64,000 bases of DNA, taken from NCBI RefSeq assembly GCF_008180195.1, contig NZ_VTAV01000004.1:124001-188000 (forward strand). Direction: 5' to 3'. The notes below the pieces were generated by a model. The model saw nothing but the letters and a program-made list of their open reading frames with translations, searched no databases and had not been told where the DNA came from. This DNA is from Sphingobacterium phlebotomi. GTDB lineage: Bacteria; Bacteroidota; Bacteroidia; Sphingobacteriales; Sphingobacteriaceae. Positions within the stretch are counted from its first letter, which is position 1; every line of letters starts with the position of its first letter. Shown piece after piece: positions 29,173 to 37,339 of the stretch. Both the position numbers and the translations under genes were made by a program.

Positions 29173-29502
29173 TTATACACCTAAAGGAGGATCTTTGTTC
29201 CCTAATAAACATGGAATCCCATCTTGACAGGATAAACTGTATAGCTCATTGAGTAAGCTGACACGCTCCTGTACGGCCACTTCGGGCAGTAGCAAACCAA
29301 AAACAAATGAAGAGCTCATTTGATGGAGAACAAACCAACAAAGTGCACATTCGTCGGTCTCGGGATGTTTATGATCTGTATGGTCGACAGAAGAACAGTC
29401 GTAATGATCCGTATGATGGTGTGCGATATCATGCGTATATTGTAGTCCATTAGCTGTTAGAAAAACAGCTAATAGCATAAATACACTGATATATCGTCCC
29501 AT
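29173..29502 (-). CDS. small His/Cys-rich exported protein, first gene of the putative metal-uptake operon
   Basis: About 109 residues. An N-terminal hydrophobic signal (YISVFMLLAVFLTANGL) is followed by a dense metal-ligand stretch: THDIAHHHTDHYDC, then VDHTDHKHPETDECALCWF, a total of ten or so histidines and three cysteines in about 40 residues. A second hydrophobic segment (SSSFVFGLLLPEVAV) follows, and two more cysteines lie near the C-terminus. It resembles DUF2946-like small proteins near metal transporters, though I cannot confirm that. The frame is open from an ATG at 29553, but the promoter -7 box at 29523-29530 puts the transcript start near 29518, so ATG 29502 (or 29514) must be used. 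Confidence 0.75.
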   Translation of the reverse strand: MGRYISVFMLLAVFLTANGLQYTHDIAHHHTDHYDCSSVDHTDHKHPETDECALCWFVLHQMSSSFVFGLLLPEVAVQERVSLLNELYSLSCQDGIPCLLGNKDPPLGV

Positions 29503-29522
29503 CTTTGTCGCCATAGACGGGG

Positions 29523-29554
29523 CAAAGATACAGTAAATGCAATGATATTGCAAA
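29523..29554 (-). promoter_or_regulatory. full-consensus promoter of the putative metal-uptake operon
   Basis: On the minus strand TTTG (29551-29554), a 20-bp spacer and TATCTTTG (29523-29530) match the Bacteroidota promoter TTTG-N20-TAnnTTTG exactly. Transcription should begin near 29518, a few bases before the chosen start codon. Confidence 0.75.
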
Positions 29555-29572
29555 TAAAAATCAATCTAGTTG

Positions 29573-29590
29573 CATGAAGAGATCTTCATG
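29573..29590. promoter_or_regulatory. 18-bp palindrome upstream of the metal-operon promoter
   Basis: CATGAAGAGATCTTCATG has two 8-base arms pairing perfectly around a 2-base centre. It lies 19 bases upstream of the -33 box and 13 bases downstream of the xerD-type stop. No T-run follows, so an operator is more likely than a terminator. The binding protein is unknown. Confidence 0.4.
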
Positions 29591-29603
29591 ATATATTTAG
29601 CGG

Positions 29604-30497
29604 TTATGATCTGGGATGATACTGCGTGATGACAGATTGCAAATAATCTTTATCAATATGGGTATAAATTTCGGTGGTCGTAATACTTTCATGGCCAAGC
29701 ATATCTTGTACAGCACGCAAATCAGCACCACCTTCGACTAAATGCGAAGCAAACGAGTGGCGGAAGGTGTGTGGACTGATAGGTTTAGCCAGCCCTATTT
29801 TCTTTGCCAGATCTTTGATAATAAGGAATACCATGACACGGGTCAACTGTTTCCCTCGCCTATTTAGAAATACGATGTCTTCATGCCCTGCTTGTATCGG
29901 AATATGGGGACGCACTTCTTCCAGGTATATTTTCAAATATTTAATAGCCTGATGACCGATGGGAATAAGACGCTCCTTACTCCCTTTCCCCTCTACTTTA
30001 ATAAACTCGACATCCAGATAAAGATTGGAAATTTTTAAGGTAACTAATTCAGAAACGCGTAAACCACATCCGTACAATACTTCCAAAATGGTTTTATTAC
30101 GCATTCCCTCTAATGTGGACAGATCAATAGCTGCAATCAGTGCATCTATCTCTTCGATATTCAATACACTAGGAATTTTACGGTTTAACCTAGGAGATTC
30201 TAATAATTCGGTAGGATTGTCTTTTTTGTCATATTCGATTTGGAGAAATGCGAAAAATGTCCTCAATCCAGAAAGAAGTCTAGCCTGTGTAAAAGGCGAA
30301 ATGCTAAAATCATTTATAAAAATGAGAAACTGCTGTATGAAACGGGTATCGATCTGGTTAAGTTCGATTTTTTTAAAGCTGCAATATGCTTCCAGTTTCT
30401 GTACGTCATTCAAATAGGCATCTATTGAATGATTTGATAGATTGCGTTCCAGTTGCAAATAGCGCTTGAAATCTTTTTTCACGATGTCCCATTTCAT
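29604..30497 (-). CDS. xerD: site-specific tyrosine recombinase, XerC/XerD type
   Basis: 297-residue integrase-family recombinase. The N-terminal SAM-like domain (FKRYLQLERNLSNHSIDAYLNDVQKLE) binds core DNA. The catalytic domain holds Arg in GCGLRVSELVTL near residue 150, Lys in KGSKERLIP, His-xx-Arg in SPHTFRHSFASHL near residue 245, His in MLGHESITTT and the nucleophile Tyr in EIYTHID near residue 280. It most resembles XerD, which resolves chromosome dimers at dif; the XerC/XerD distinction is not certain from sequence. It is divergent from nhaA, with a 14-bp inverted repeat between. Confidence 0.9.
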   Translation of the reverse strand: MKWDIVKKDFKRYLQLERNLSNHSIDAYLNDVQKLEAYCSFKKIELNQIDTRFIQQFLIFINDFSISPFTQARLLSGLRTFFAFLQIEYDKKDNPTELLESPRLNRKIPSVLNIEEIDALIAAIDLSTLEGMRNKTILEVLYGCGLRVSELVTLKISNLYLDVEFIKVEGKGSKERLIPIGHQAIKYLKIYLEEVRPHIPIQAGHEDIVFLNRRGKQLTRVMVFLIIKDLAKKIGLAKPISPHTFRHSFASHLVEGGADLRAVQDMLGHESITTTEIYTHIDKDYLQSVITQYHPRS

Positions 30498-30526
30498 ATG
30501 CGAATGATTTGTCCTTTAATGGCCAT

Positions 30527-30574
30527 ATGAAATACGCATGTGTGTTTGTACCTTTGGAACCATGCGTATTTCAT
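30527..30574. repeat. perfect 14-bp inverted repeat flanking a -7-like box (xerD-nhaA intergenic)
   Basis: ATGAAATACGCATG (30527-30540) is repeated in exact inverse at 30561-30574, with a 20-base spacer. TACCTTTG at 30549-30556, inside the spacer, matches the -7 consensus on the plus strand. A second perfect 8-bp inverted repeat (GTACCTTT 30548-30555 and AAAGGTAC 30581-30588) interlocks with the first. Confidence 0.7.
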
Positions 30575-30621
30575 GCTATCAAAGGTACTGAAAACAAATA
30601 ATTTTCAATAACTTCGCAGCT

Positions 30622-31797
30622 ATGGCAAGATTGATCAACCCAAAAGCCCTTAAAGATTTTTTAGATTCAAGTACAGGTGGCGGCATTTTATTATTTGCAT
30701 GCCTTATTCTATCCTTAATTATCGCAAATAGCCCTTTATCTGAAGCATTTAATAATTTGCTTGGTACACATTTGGGGTTTGAAAATTCCAGTGTGCATCT
30801 CCGATACAGTATAGCTGATTGGATAAATGACGGGCTGATGGTGATTTTCTTTTTATTAGTTGGTTTAGAGATTAAACGGGAACTAGTGGAAGGCGAACTT
30901 TCTTCGCCCCGTCAAGCAATACTACCTATATTGGCCGCTATTGGAGGTGCTATAGTACCTGCGCTCATTTATACGTTATTTAATGCAGGAACAGAAACGC
31001 ATCACGGCTGGGGTATTCCGATGGCAACCGACATTGCTTTTGCACTTGCCGTTATTTCGATGCTTGGAAAACGTGTTCCCACTAGCCTAAAAGTATTTTT
31101 GGCGGCTCTAGCCATTGTAGATGATTTGCTGGCGATTCTTGTAATTGCCATTTTCTATTCCACAGAACTCCACTTTACTTATTTACTATATGCCGGAGCT
31201 ATTTTATTGCTTCTTGTCGCGTTTAATCGTTTCGGTGTACGAAATCTATGGATGTATCTTATTCCTGGTATCTTTATCTGGTATTTTATCCATCATTCCG
31301 GTATTCATGCTACGATTGCCGGTGTTTTGGTTGCCATGACCATTCCAACGAACGATAGCGCCGTTGAATCTCCACTTGAAAAATTAGAACATGTCCTAGC
31401 AAAACCAGTTAACTTTATTATCGTTCCTTTATTTGCTATTGCAAATACCGCCATTACCTTTCAAAGCGAGATGATCGGTGGATTGACGTCAAATATGGGA
31501 TTGGGTATTATGGTTGGACTTTTTGTCGGGAAAACCGTTGGTATCTTTAGCACTTCTTTTTTATGTATAAAATCCGGTCTGGCTCAATTGCCAGATCAAG
31601 CTAAATGGTCACATATTGTAGGTGTTGGCATGCTAGCAGGGATCGGTTTCACTATGTCTATTTTTGTGTCGCTGCTTTCATTCGGAGACCCATTACATGT
31701 GGAAGAAGCTAAATTAGCTGTTTTGGTCGGCTCCTTGGTATCCGGCCTATGTGGATATTTCTATTTAAAAGCTTTAAGCAAGCGACAACAAGCATAA
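30622..31797 (+). CDS. nhaA: Na+/H+ antiporter NhaA
   Basis: 391-residue inner-membrane antiporter with about 12 helices, exporting Na+ (or Li+) in exchange for protons. The key ion-binding region is intact: MATDIAFALAVISMLG near residue 133 and LAALAIVDDLLAILVIAIFY near residue 162, with the two adjacent aspartates of the transport site. HSGIHATIAGVLVAMTIP and MLAGIGFTMSIFVSLLSF are also typical. Length matches the family. It stands alone, with an inverted-repeat promoter region upstream and a palindromic terminator directly downstream. Confidence 0.97.
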   Translation: MARLINPKALKDFLDSSTGGGILLFACLILSLIIANSPLSEAFNNLLGTHLGFENSSVHLRYSIADWINDGLMVIFFLLVGLEIKRELVEGELSSPRQAILPILAAIGGAIVPALIYTLFNAGTETHHGWGIPMATDIAFALAVISMLGKRVPTSLKVFLAALAIVDDLLAILVIAIFYSTELHFTYLLYAGAILLLLVAFNRFGVRNLWMYLIPGIFIWYFIHHSGIHATIAGVLVAMTIPTNDSAVESPLEKLEHVLAKPVNFIIVPLFAIANTAITFQSEMIGGLTSNMGLGIMVGLFVGKTVGIFSTSFLCIKSGLAQLPDQAKWSHIVGVGMLAGIGFTMSIFVSLLSFGDPLHVEEAKLAVLVGSLVSGLCGYFYLKALSKRQQA

Positions 31798-31798
31798 T

Positions 31799-31832
31799 AA
31801 AAAGAGGCAAGTTTTAAAACTTGCCTCTTTTT
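31799..31832. terminator. bidirectional intrinsic terminator between nhaA and the OmpA lipoprotein gene
   Basis: A perfect palindrome AAAGAGGCAAGTTTT/AAAACTTGCCTCTTT (31801-31830) is flanked by further As and Ts, so both strands show a stem followed by a U-run. It sits between two convergent genes. Confidence 0.92.
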
Positions 31833-31853
31833 ATTCAAAAAACCTATTTTGCT

Positions 31854-32762
31854 TTAATAGCCCGGTTCTATTGTTCCTTCCTGCCCAGGTACTTCTGCTT
31901 CCGTACTTGTTTCTGGTGCTTTATCAATCAATTCCATAAACTGATCAAGTTTAGGCGTAATGATAATTTGTGTACGGCGGTTTCTGGCTTTTCCATCAGC
32001 CGTTGTATTGTCAGCGACAGGATTGTACTCACCTCGTCCTCCTGCGGTCAAACGTTTGGGTTCAACACCATATTGGTTCTGTAACGCTTGTACAACGGAT
32101 GAAGCACGTAATACACTCAAATCCCAATTGTTTCGAATATTCTTCTGCGAAATCGGATCGGTGTCTGTATTACCCTCAATCAACACGTCGTATTCTCTGT
32201 AATCTTGGATGATCTTAGCTATTTTACTAAGTGTCTCGCCGGCTCTTTCTGAAATTTCGTAGCTACCCGATCTATAAAGCATATTGTCAGACAGTGATAT
32301 ATAAACCACACCTTTCAATACTTTTACATCCACGTCACGCAACTCTTCGCGGCTCAATGAACGCGTCAAATTGTTTGTCAACACCAAATTAAGCGAATCA
32401 CTTTTGTTTTTGGTGTTCACCAAGTGCTGAATGTATCTATTCGACGCGTTAATCTCATCAACCAACTTGGAGATATTCACATTTCCTTGCGTATTTTGAT
32501 TGATACTCATATCCAACGTTCCTTGCAAACGCTTTAATGCTTCCCGTAAGGATGCGTTGTTTTTACGCTCGATTTCCAATAACTCCTCTAAGTTCTTAAC
32601 TTTCGTCCGGCTTTCCGCCAACTCCATTTGGCTTTGTTGATAACGTTCGGTCAAATCCTGATGCTGCATTTGTAATGCAGCATATCTTTTCTTACCTCCA
32701 CAGCTAGCGAGGAATAAACCAGAAAGTAGGACGGCCATAATGATTATTCTTCTATTTATCAT
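31854..32762 (-). CDS. OmpA-family peptidoglycan-associated lipoprotein
   Basis: 302-residue lipoprotein. The signal ends at LFLASC with Cys21 as lipid site. Residues about 30-130 form a coiled coil (LTERYQQSQMELAESRTKVKNLEELLEIERKNN in pieces), a spacer likely to stand off the membrane. The OmpA domain follows: YRSGSYEISERAGETLSKIA, DVLIEGNTDTDPISQKNIRNNWDLSVLRASSVV and RRTQIIITPKLD, with the Asp and Arg positions that bind diaminopimelate of peptidoglycan. An acidic tail ends the protein. It probably links the outer membrane to the wall. Confidence 0.93.
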   Translation of the reverse strand: MINRRIIIMAVLLSGLFLASCGGKKRYAALQMQHQDLTERYQQSQMELAESRTKVKNLEELLEIERKNNASLREALKRLQGTLDMSINQNTQGNVNISKLVDEINASNRYIQHLVNTKNKSDSLNLVLTNNLTRSLSREELRDVDVKVLKGVVYISLSDNMLYRSGSYEISERAGETLSKIAKIIQDYREYDVLIEGNTDTDPISQKNIRNNWDLSVLRASSVVQALQNQYGVEPKRLTAGGRGEYNPVADNTTADGKARNRRTQIIITPKLDQFMELIDKAPETSTEAEVPGQEGTIEPGY

Positions 32763-32888
32763 AAGTTGACATTTTGTTTCCTAATATTAACCCGTGCAAA
32801 AGTAATGCCTAAAAGTTTCATGTAGTTATTGATACGAGGATGAAAAAAGATATTAAATCATTATTTTTAAACAAAAGTAATTTACAAA

Positions 32889-34418
32889 ATGAAGATTCTT
32901 TCTGTTACGGATATTTATAAATGGGAACAAGCCACCATGGCAAGCCAAAATCTTGCTCCCGCTGAATTGATGGAGCGTGCAGCTGACGCATTATTCCATG
33001 CTATACAGCAATATATTGGTGAACGACAAGCATCTTTTGTTATATTATGTGGCTTTGGCAACAATGGTGGCGATGGATTGGCTGTGGGGCGAATGTTATA
33101 CAACGCTGGACATACCGTCAAAATTTATCTGCTAGCGCAAACATCTTACAGCGCCGAAAATCAAATCAATCAACAACGTCTGCACGAAATAGATATACCT
33201 ATTTTTCCTATATCAACGGAAAGTCAATTGGAATTTCCAGAAAAAAGTATTCTTATCGATGCCTTATTCGGTTACGGTTTATCTCGTCAACTAGATGAAA
33301 ATTGGAGAGGACTTATCGATCAAATCAACGAAGCTTCGAATCCCATACTGTCCGTCGATATTCCTTCGGGGCTTTTTGCAGACAAGCCTACCCCTATCGA
33401 AGCTCCTATTATACAGGCAAATACAACCTATACTTTTGCCTGCCCTAAACTCAGTCTTCTGTTTCCGAAATACGCAGCTTTTACCGGTAATTTCCAGGTA
33501 TTGGACATCGGATTAGATAAAAGTATACTAAATACATTATCAACAACTTATCAATACATACAGAAAGAAGATATTCAACTATTAGCACATCCGCTACAAA
33601 AGTTTTCCCACAAAGGAACTTATGGTCATACTTATATTATTGGCGGTCGTTATGGCAGTATCGGGGCAATTATCTTAGCGAGCAAAGCAGCCTTAAAAAC
33701 GGGTTGCGGATTGGTAACAGCATATATTCCTGCTTGTGGTTATTCTATACTGCAAAGTGCTTTTCCCGAAGCGCAGGTACAAACAGATCCACTCGAAACG
33801 CACATTAGTATGTTCCCTGAACAACTTACAGCTTATAACGCCATCGGTATCGGTATGGGTATGGGTACACATCAAGATACGGAAAGTGCTTTACGCCAAT
33901 TATTTGAACGGTTTAAATTAATGCCCAAAACACCCGCTCTACTATTCGATGCCGACGCTATAAACATACTTTCGAAAAACCCCGATTGGCACGCGCTCAT
34001 CCCGCCGAATAGTATTTTGACGCCCCACCCTAAAGAATTGGAGCGTTTAATAGGCCCATGGATAGATGACTTTGAAAAAATCGAAAAAGTTCGTGACTGG
34101 AGCCGTCATTACCAACAGATTGTGGTGATAAAAGGAGCGAACAGTGCCGTCGTGTTGCCGGATGGCACCGTACACTTCAACTCAACAGGTAATCCGGGCA
34201 TGGCTACCGGCGGTAGCGGCGACGTACTTTCTGGCATTGTTACCTCTTTACTGGCGCAACGCTACGCACCTGCTGAAGCCGCCTTGTTAGGCGTATATCT
34301 ACATGGCGTAGCGGGCGACATTGCCGCAATATCCATCCACGAAAAAAGCATCACGGCAACTGATATTATAGCACATCTATCTGGTGCATGGCAACTCTTA
34401 CAAAATCGAACGATTTAA
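32889..34418 (+). CDS. nnrDE: bifunctional NAD(P)H-hydrate epimerase / ADP-dependent dehydratase
   Basis: 509-residue fusion that repairs hydrated NAD(P)H. The N-terminal YjeF_N epimerase domain has LCGFGNNGGDGLAVGRML near residue 54, ILIDALFGYGLSR and DIPSGLFAD. The C-terminal carbohydrate-kinase-like domain has HKGTYGHTYIIGG near residue 240, LFDADAINIL, LTPHPKELERL and the ATP/ADP-binding GNPGMATGGSGDVLSGIV near residue 435. Both halves look intact. The start MKILSVTDIYKWEQ is the usual one. The M1 peptidase gene follows after 33 bases. Confidence 0.96.
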   Translation: MKILSVTDIYKWEQATMASQNLAPAELMERAADALFHAIQQYIGERQASFVILCGFGNNGGDGLAVGRMLYNAGHTVKIYLLAQTSYSAENQINQQRLHEIDIPIFPISTESQLEFPEKSILIDALFGYGLSRQLDENWRGLIDQINEASNPILSVDIPSGLFADKPTPIEAPIIQANTTYTFACPKLSLLFPKYAAFTGNFQVLDIGLDKSILNTLSTTYQYIQKEDIQLLAHPLQKFSHKGTYGHTYIIGGRYGSIGAIILASKAALKTGCGLVTAYIPACGYSILQSAFPEAQVQTDPLETHISMFPEQLTAYNAIGIGMGMGTHQDTESALRQLFERFKLMPKTPALLFDADAINILSKNPDWHALIPPNSILTPHPKELERLIGPWIDDFEKIEKVRDWSRHYQQIVVIKGANSAVVLPDGTVHFNSTGNPGMATGGSGDVLSGIVTSLLAQRYAPAEAALLGVYLHGVAGDIAAISIHEKSITATDIIAHLSGAWQLLQNRTI

Positions 34419-34451
34419 TGTAAATTTGAAGACAATACCCTCTTATCATTA

Positions 34452-36122
34452 ATGAAACCAAACATGCGATACGCTTTACTTCTTCTACTATTTTTTATGG
34501 CCAGCAACGGATCGAAAGCACAGTTAATGAAAGCTAAAGAAATATTCAACAAAGCAGATTCTCTTCGAGGCACACTGACACCTTTTCGGACATGCTATGA
34601 TATCAAATATTACCATCTCGACATCAAAGTAGATATAAACAATCGCTTTATATCAGGAAGTAATCTCTTTAAATTTGAATCTGTTGAAGATTTTAAAAGA
34701 TTACAATTTGATCTTTTTGAAAACCTTTCGGTAGATCGTGTCGAATACCAAGGAAGAGAAATACCTTTTAGACGGTCTTACAATGCTGTTTTTGTAGATT
34801 TTCCTAACATCGTCCAGAAAGGAAAGATCGACTCTTTCAAAGTCCATTATTCCGGTACACCTATTGCCGCTACCCGTGCACCGTGGGATGGCGGTTTTGA
34901 TTGGAAAAAAGACAGTACAGGAAAACCCTGGGTGGCTACTGCTTGTCAAGGTTTAGGTGCCAGCGTATGGTGGCCAAATAAAGACCACCAATCAGACGAG
35001 GCAGATAGTATGTTGATTTCCGTTGCCGTTCCAAACGAAGTCATGAATGTCTCTAACGGCAGATTAGTAAAGACCGAAAAACTGGACAAACATTACACCA
35101 AATACCATTGGAAAGTGCGCAATCCAATAAACAATTACAATGTCGCATTGAATATCGGAGATTATGCACATATGACGGAAAAATATGACGGGGAAAAAGG
35201 ACCACTTTCCATCGACTACTATGTACTGAAAGAAAACAAAAACAAAATCAAGCATTTACAAAGAAATACGAAACAAACACTGGAGGCTTTCGAACACTGG
35301 TTTGGACCTTATCCTTTTTATGAAGACGGCTATAAATTGGTAGAAACTGCCCATTTGGGTATGGAACATCAAAGTGCCATTGCTTATGGAAACAAATTTC
35401 AAGACGGGTATCTGGGGCAAGATAACTCTAGCACTGGATGGGGATTAAAATGGGATTTCATTATCGTCCACGAATCGGGTCATGAATGGTTTGGTAACAA
35501 CATCACTGCTAAGGATCTGGCCGATATGTGGATACACGAAAGCTTCACCAATTATTCCGAAGCACTCTTCATTGATTACCATTATGGAAAAGAAGCAAGC
35601 CAAGCTTACGTTAACGGTAACCGACAGGGCATTTTAAACGATAAACCTTTACAAGGTCCTTATGGAGTTAACAAAGAAGGTTCGGGTGATATGTATCTAA
35701 AAGGTGGTGTCTTGCATAATATGATCCGAACCATTATTGATGATGATGAAATCTGGCGTTCTATTCTTCGTGGTTTAAACAGTGAGTTTTATCATCAGAC
35801 AGTGGATTACGACGATGTTTTGCATTATATCAACAACAAATCAGGTATCGACTTTAGTACGGTATTTGAACAGTATGTACAACGCAAAAGTATCCCTGTA
35901 CTTGAAGTTAAACAGCAGGAAGATGGAAAAACACGTTGTCGCTGGATTGCCGAAACACCCGACTTTAAGATGTCCGTCCACATTGGAAAAAAAGGACAAC
36001 CCAAAACACGATATGAGGTTGATTCTACCTTGCATGCTTTACCTATAGAAATAGACAGTATAGATGAGTTGGAGATTGATACATTTAATTATTACATAGG
36101 GATTTTACGGCATGGAATATAG
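34452..36122 (+). CDS. exported M1 family zinc metallopeptidase (aminopeptidase)
   Basis: 556-residue enzyme. Signal peptide about residues 1-24 (YALLLLLFFMASNGSKAQ). An N-terminal beta domain is followed by the catalytic domain with HESGHEWFGNN, zinc ligands His340 and His344, catalytic Glu341, and the third ligand Glu363 in HESFTNYSEAL. LGMEHQSAIAYGN near residue 300 occupies the place of the GAMEN exopeptidase motif (here GMEHQ). The large C-terminal helical domain of PepN is missing, as in short bacterial M1 peptidases. It should trim peptides in the periplasm. Confidence 0.92.
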   Translation: MKPNMRYALLLLLFFMASNGSKAQLMKAKEIFNKADSLRGTLTPFRTCYDIKYYHLDIKVDINNRFISGSNLFKFESVEDFKRLQFDLFENLSVDRVEYQGREIPFRRSYNAVFVDFPNIVQKGKIDSFKVHYSGTPIAATRAPWDGGFDWKKDSTGKPWVATACQGLGASVWWPNKDHQSDEADSMLISVAVPNEVMNVSNGRLVKTEKLDKHYTKYHWKVRNPINNYNVALNIGDYAHMTEKYDGEKGPLSIDYYVLKENKNKIKHLQRNTKQTLEAFEHWFGPYPFYEDGYKLVETAHLGMEHQSAIAYGNKFQDGYLGQDNSSTGWGLKWDFIIVHESGHEWFGNNITAKDLADMWIHESFTNYSEALFIDYHYGKEASQAYVNGNRQGILNDKPLQGPYGVNKEGSGDMYLKGGVLHNMIRTIIDDDEIWRSILRGLNSEFYHQTVDYDDVLHYINNKSGIDFSTVFEQYVQRKSIPVLEVKQQEDGKTRCRWIAETPDFKMSVHIGKKGQPKTRYEVDSTLHALPIEIDSIDELEIDTFNYYIGILRHGI

Positions 36123-36191
36123 CGGTAAAAAGTCACATTTTTTCGTAGACAACAGATGGATAAAACCATTTTTTTTACTTAGGTTTGCATT

Positions 36192-36199
36192 TAAATTTG
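36192..36199 (+). promoter_or_regulatory. -7 promoter box of the mreB operon
   Basis: TAAATTTG matches TAnnTTTG, 22 bases before the mreB ATG. No clear TTTG at -33. Confidence 0.4.
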
Positions 36200-36221
36200 A
36201 AAACAAGATAATATATACTTC

Positions 36222-37244
36222 ATGGGGTTATTTAACTGGTTTACGCAAGAAGTTGCTATCGATTTAGGGACAGCAAACACCCTAATTATACATAATGACA
36301 AAGTAGTAGTGGACGAGCCTTCTATCGTTGCCTTTGATCGAACCACCAACAAGGTGATTGCTATCGGAAGACAAGCGATGCAAATGGAGGGGAAGACCCA
36401 CGATAATATAAAAACAGTAAGGCCCTTACGCGATGGTGTTATAGCTGATTTTACAGCTGCCGAGCATTTGATTCGCGGGATGGTAAAGTTAGTGAACAAA
36501 GGTAAGTCCTGGTTCTTTCCATCTTTGAGGATGGTAGTTTGTATTCCTTCAGGTATTACCGAAGTAGAAAAACGCGCTGTACGAGATTCAGCGGAAATTG
36601 CTGGAGCCAAGGAGGTCTACTTGATTCACGAACCCATGGCGGCGGCAGTCGGTATCGGTATCGATGTCGAAGAGCCTGTTGGTAACATGATCATCGATAT
36701 CGGTGGTGGAACGACAGAAATAGCCGTTATTGCGCTTTCTGGTATCGTTTGCGACCAATCTATCCGTGTAGCGGGAGACAATTTTGATTCCGACATTGTA
36801 CAATATATTCGTCGTCAACATAATATCATGATCGGAGAACGTACAGCGGAGAAAATCAAAATCGAAGTGGGCGCAGCTCTTCCCGAGCTCACCGATCCAC
36901 CTGCGGATTTCGCCGTACAGGGTCGTGATCTCATGACAGGGATTCCGAAACAGATTACCGTATCATACACCGAAATAGCACATTGTCTGGACAAATCCAT
37001 CTCTAAAATTGAGGAGGCTATCCTAAAAGCTTTGGAAATTACACCTCCCGAACTATCAGCGGATATATACCAAACAGGTATATACCTCACAGGAGGAGGT
37101 GCTCTATTACGGGGTTTGGACAAACGTATACAAGCGAAAACGAAACTTCCGGTACATGTTGCTGAAGATCCGCTACGCGCAGTAGTGAGAGGCACAGGAA
37201 TAGCGTTGAAAAATATCGGAAGATTTAAATTTTTAATGCAGTAA
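36222..37244 (+). CDS. mreB: rod shape-determining actin homologue MreB
   Basis: 340-residue actin-fold ATPase that forms membrane-bound filaments guiding cell wall elongation. An amphipathic N-terminus (MGLFNWFTQEV) is followed by phosphate-1 AIDLGTANTLI, the connecting block VCIPSGITEVEKRAVRDSAEIAGA, phosphate-2 IDIGGGTTEIAVIALSG near residue 160, and the adenosine motif YLTGGGALLRGLDKR near residue 287. Length is normal. It heads the mreB-mreC-mreD-mrdA-rodA operon; a hairpin lies between it and mreC. Confidence 0.98.
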   Translation: MGLFNWFTQEVAIDLGTANTLIIHNDKVVVDEPSIVAFDRTTNKVIAIGRQAMQMEGKTHDNIKTVRPLRDGVIADFTAAEHLIRGMVKLVNKGKSWFFPSLRMVVCIPSGITEVEKRAVRDSAEIAGAKEVYLIHEPMAAAVGIGIDVEEPVGNMIIDIGGGTTEIAVIALSGIVCDQSIRVAGDNFDSDIVQYIRRQHNIMIGERTAEKIKIEVGAALPELTDPPADFAVQGRDLMTGIPKQITVSYTEIAHCLDKSISKIEEAILKALEITPPELSADIYQTGIYLTGGGALLRGLDKRIQAKTKLPVHVAEDPLRAVVRGTGIALKNIGRFKFLMQ

Positions 37245-37266
37245 AAGCATTATAATTCATTGATAT

Positions 37267-37306
37267 ATACGCGATATGGACGAACTTAGTCGTTTATATC
37301 GCGTAT
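37267..37306 (+). terminator. hairpin between mreB and mreC (partial terminator or processing site)
   Basis: ATACGCGATAT (37267-37277) pairs perfectly with ATATCGCGTAT (37296-37306), an 11-bp stem, and the 18-base loop can form a further ACGA/TCGT stem. Only a short TTTG follows, so termination would be weak. It may adjust the ratio of MreB to the downstream proteins. Confidence 0.5.
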
Positions 37307-37339
37307 TTGTTGGCAGCTAAATAATAGAGACCAAAACAC

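Noticed and set aside
30527..30574. dif recombination site next to the Xer gene
   Set aside because: The arms are 14 bp with a 20-base spacer; dif sites have two 11-bp arms with a 6-8-base centre, and the arm sequence does not look like dif.
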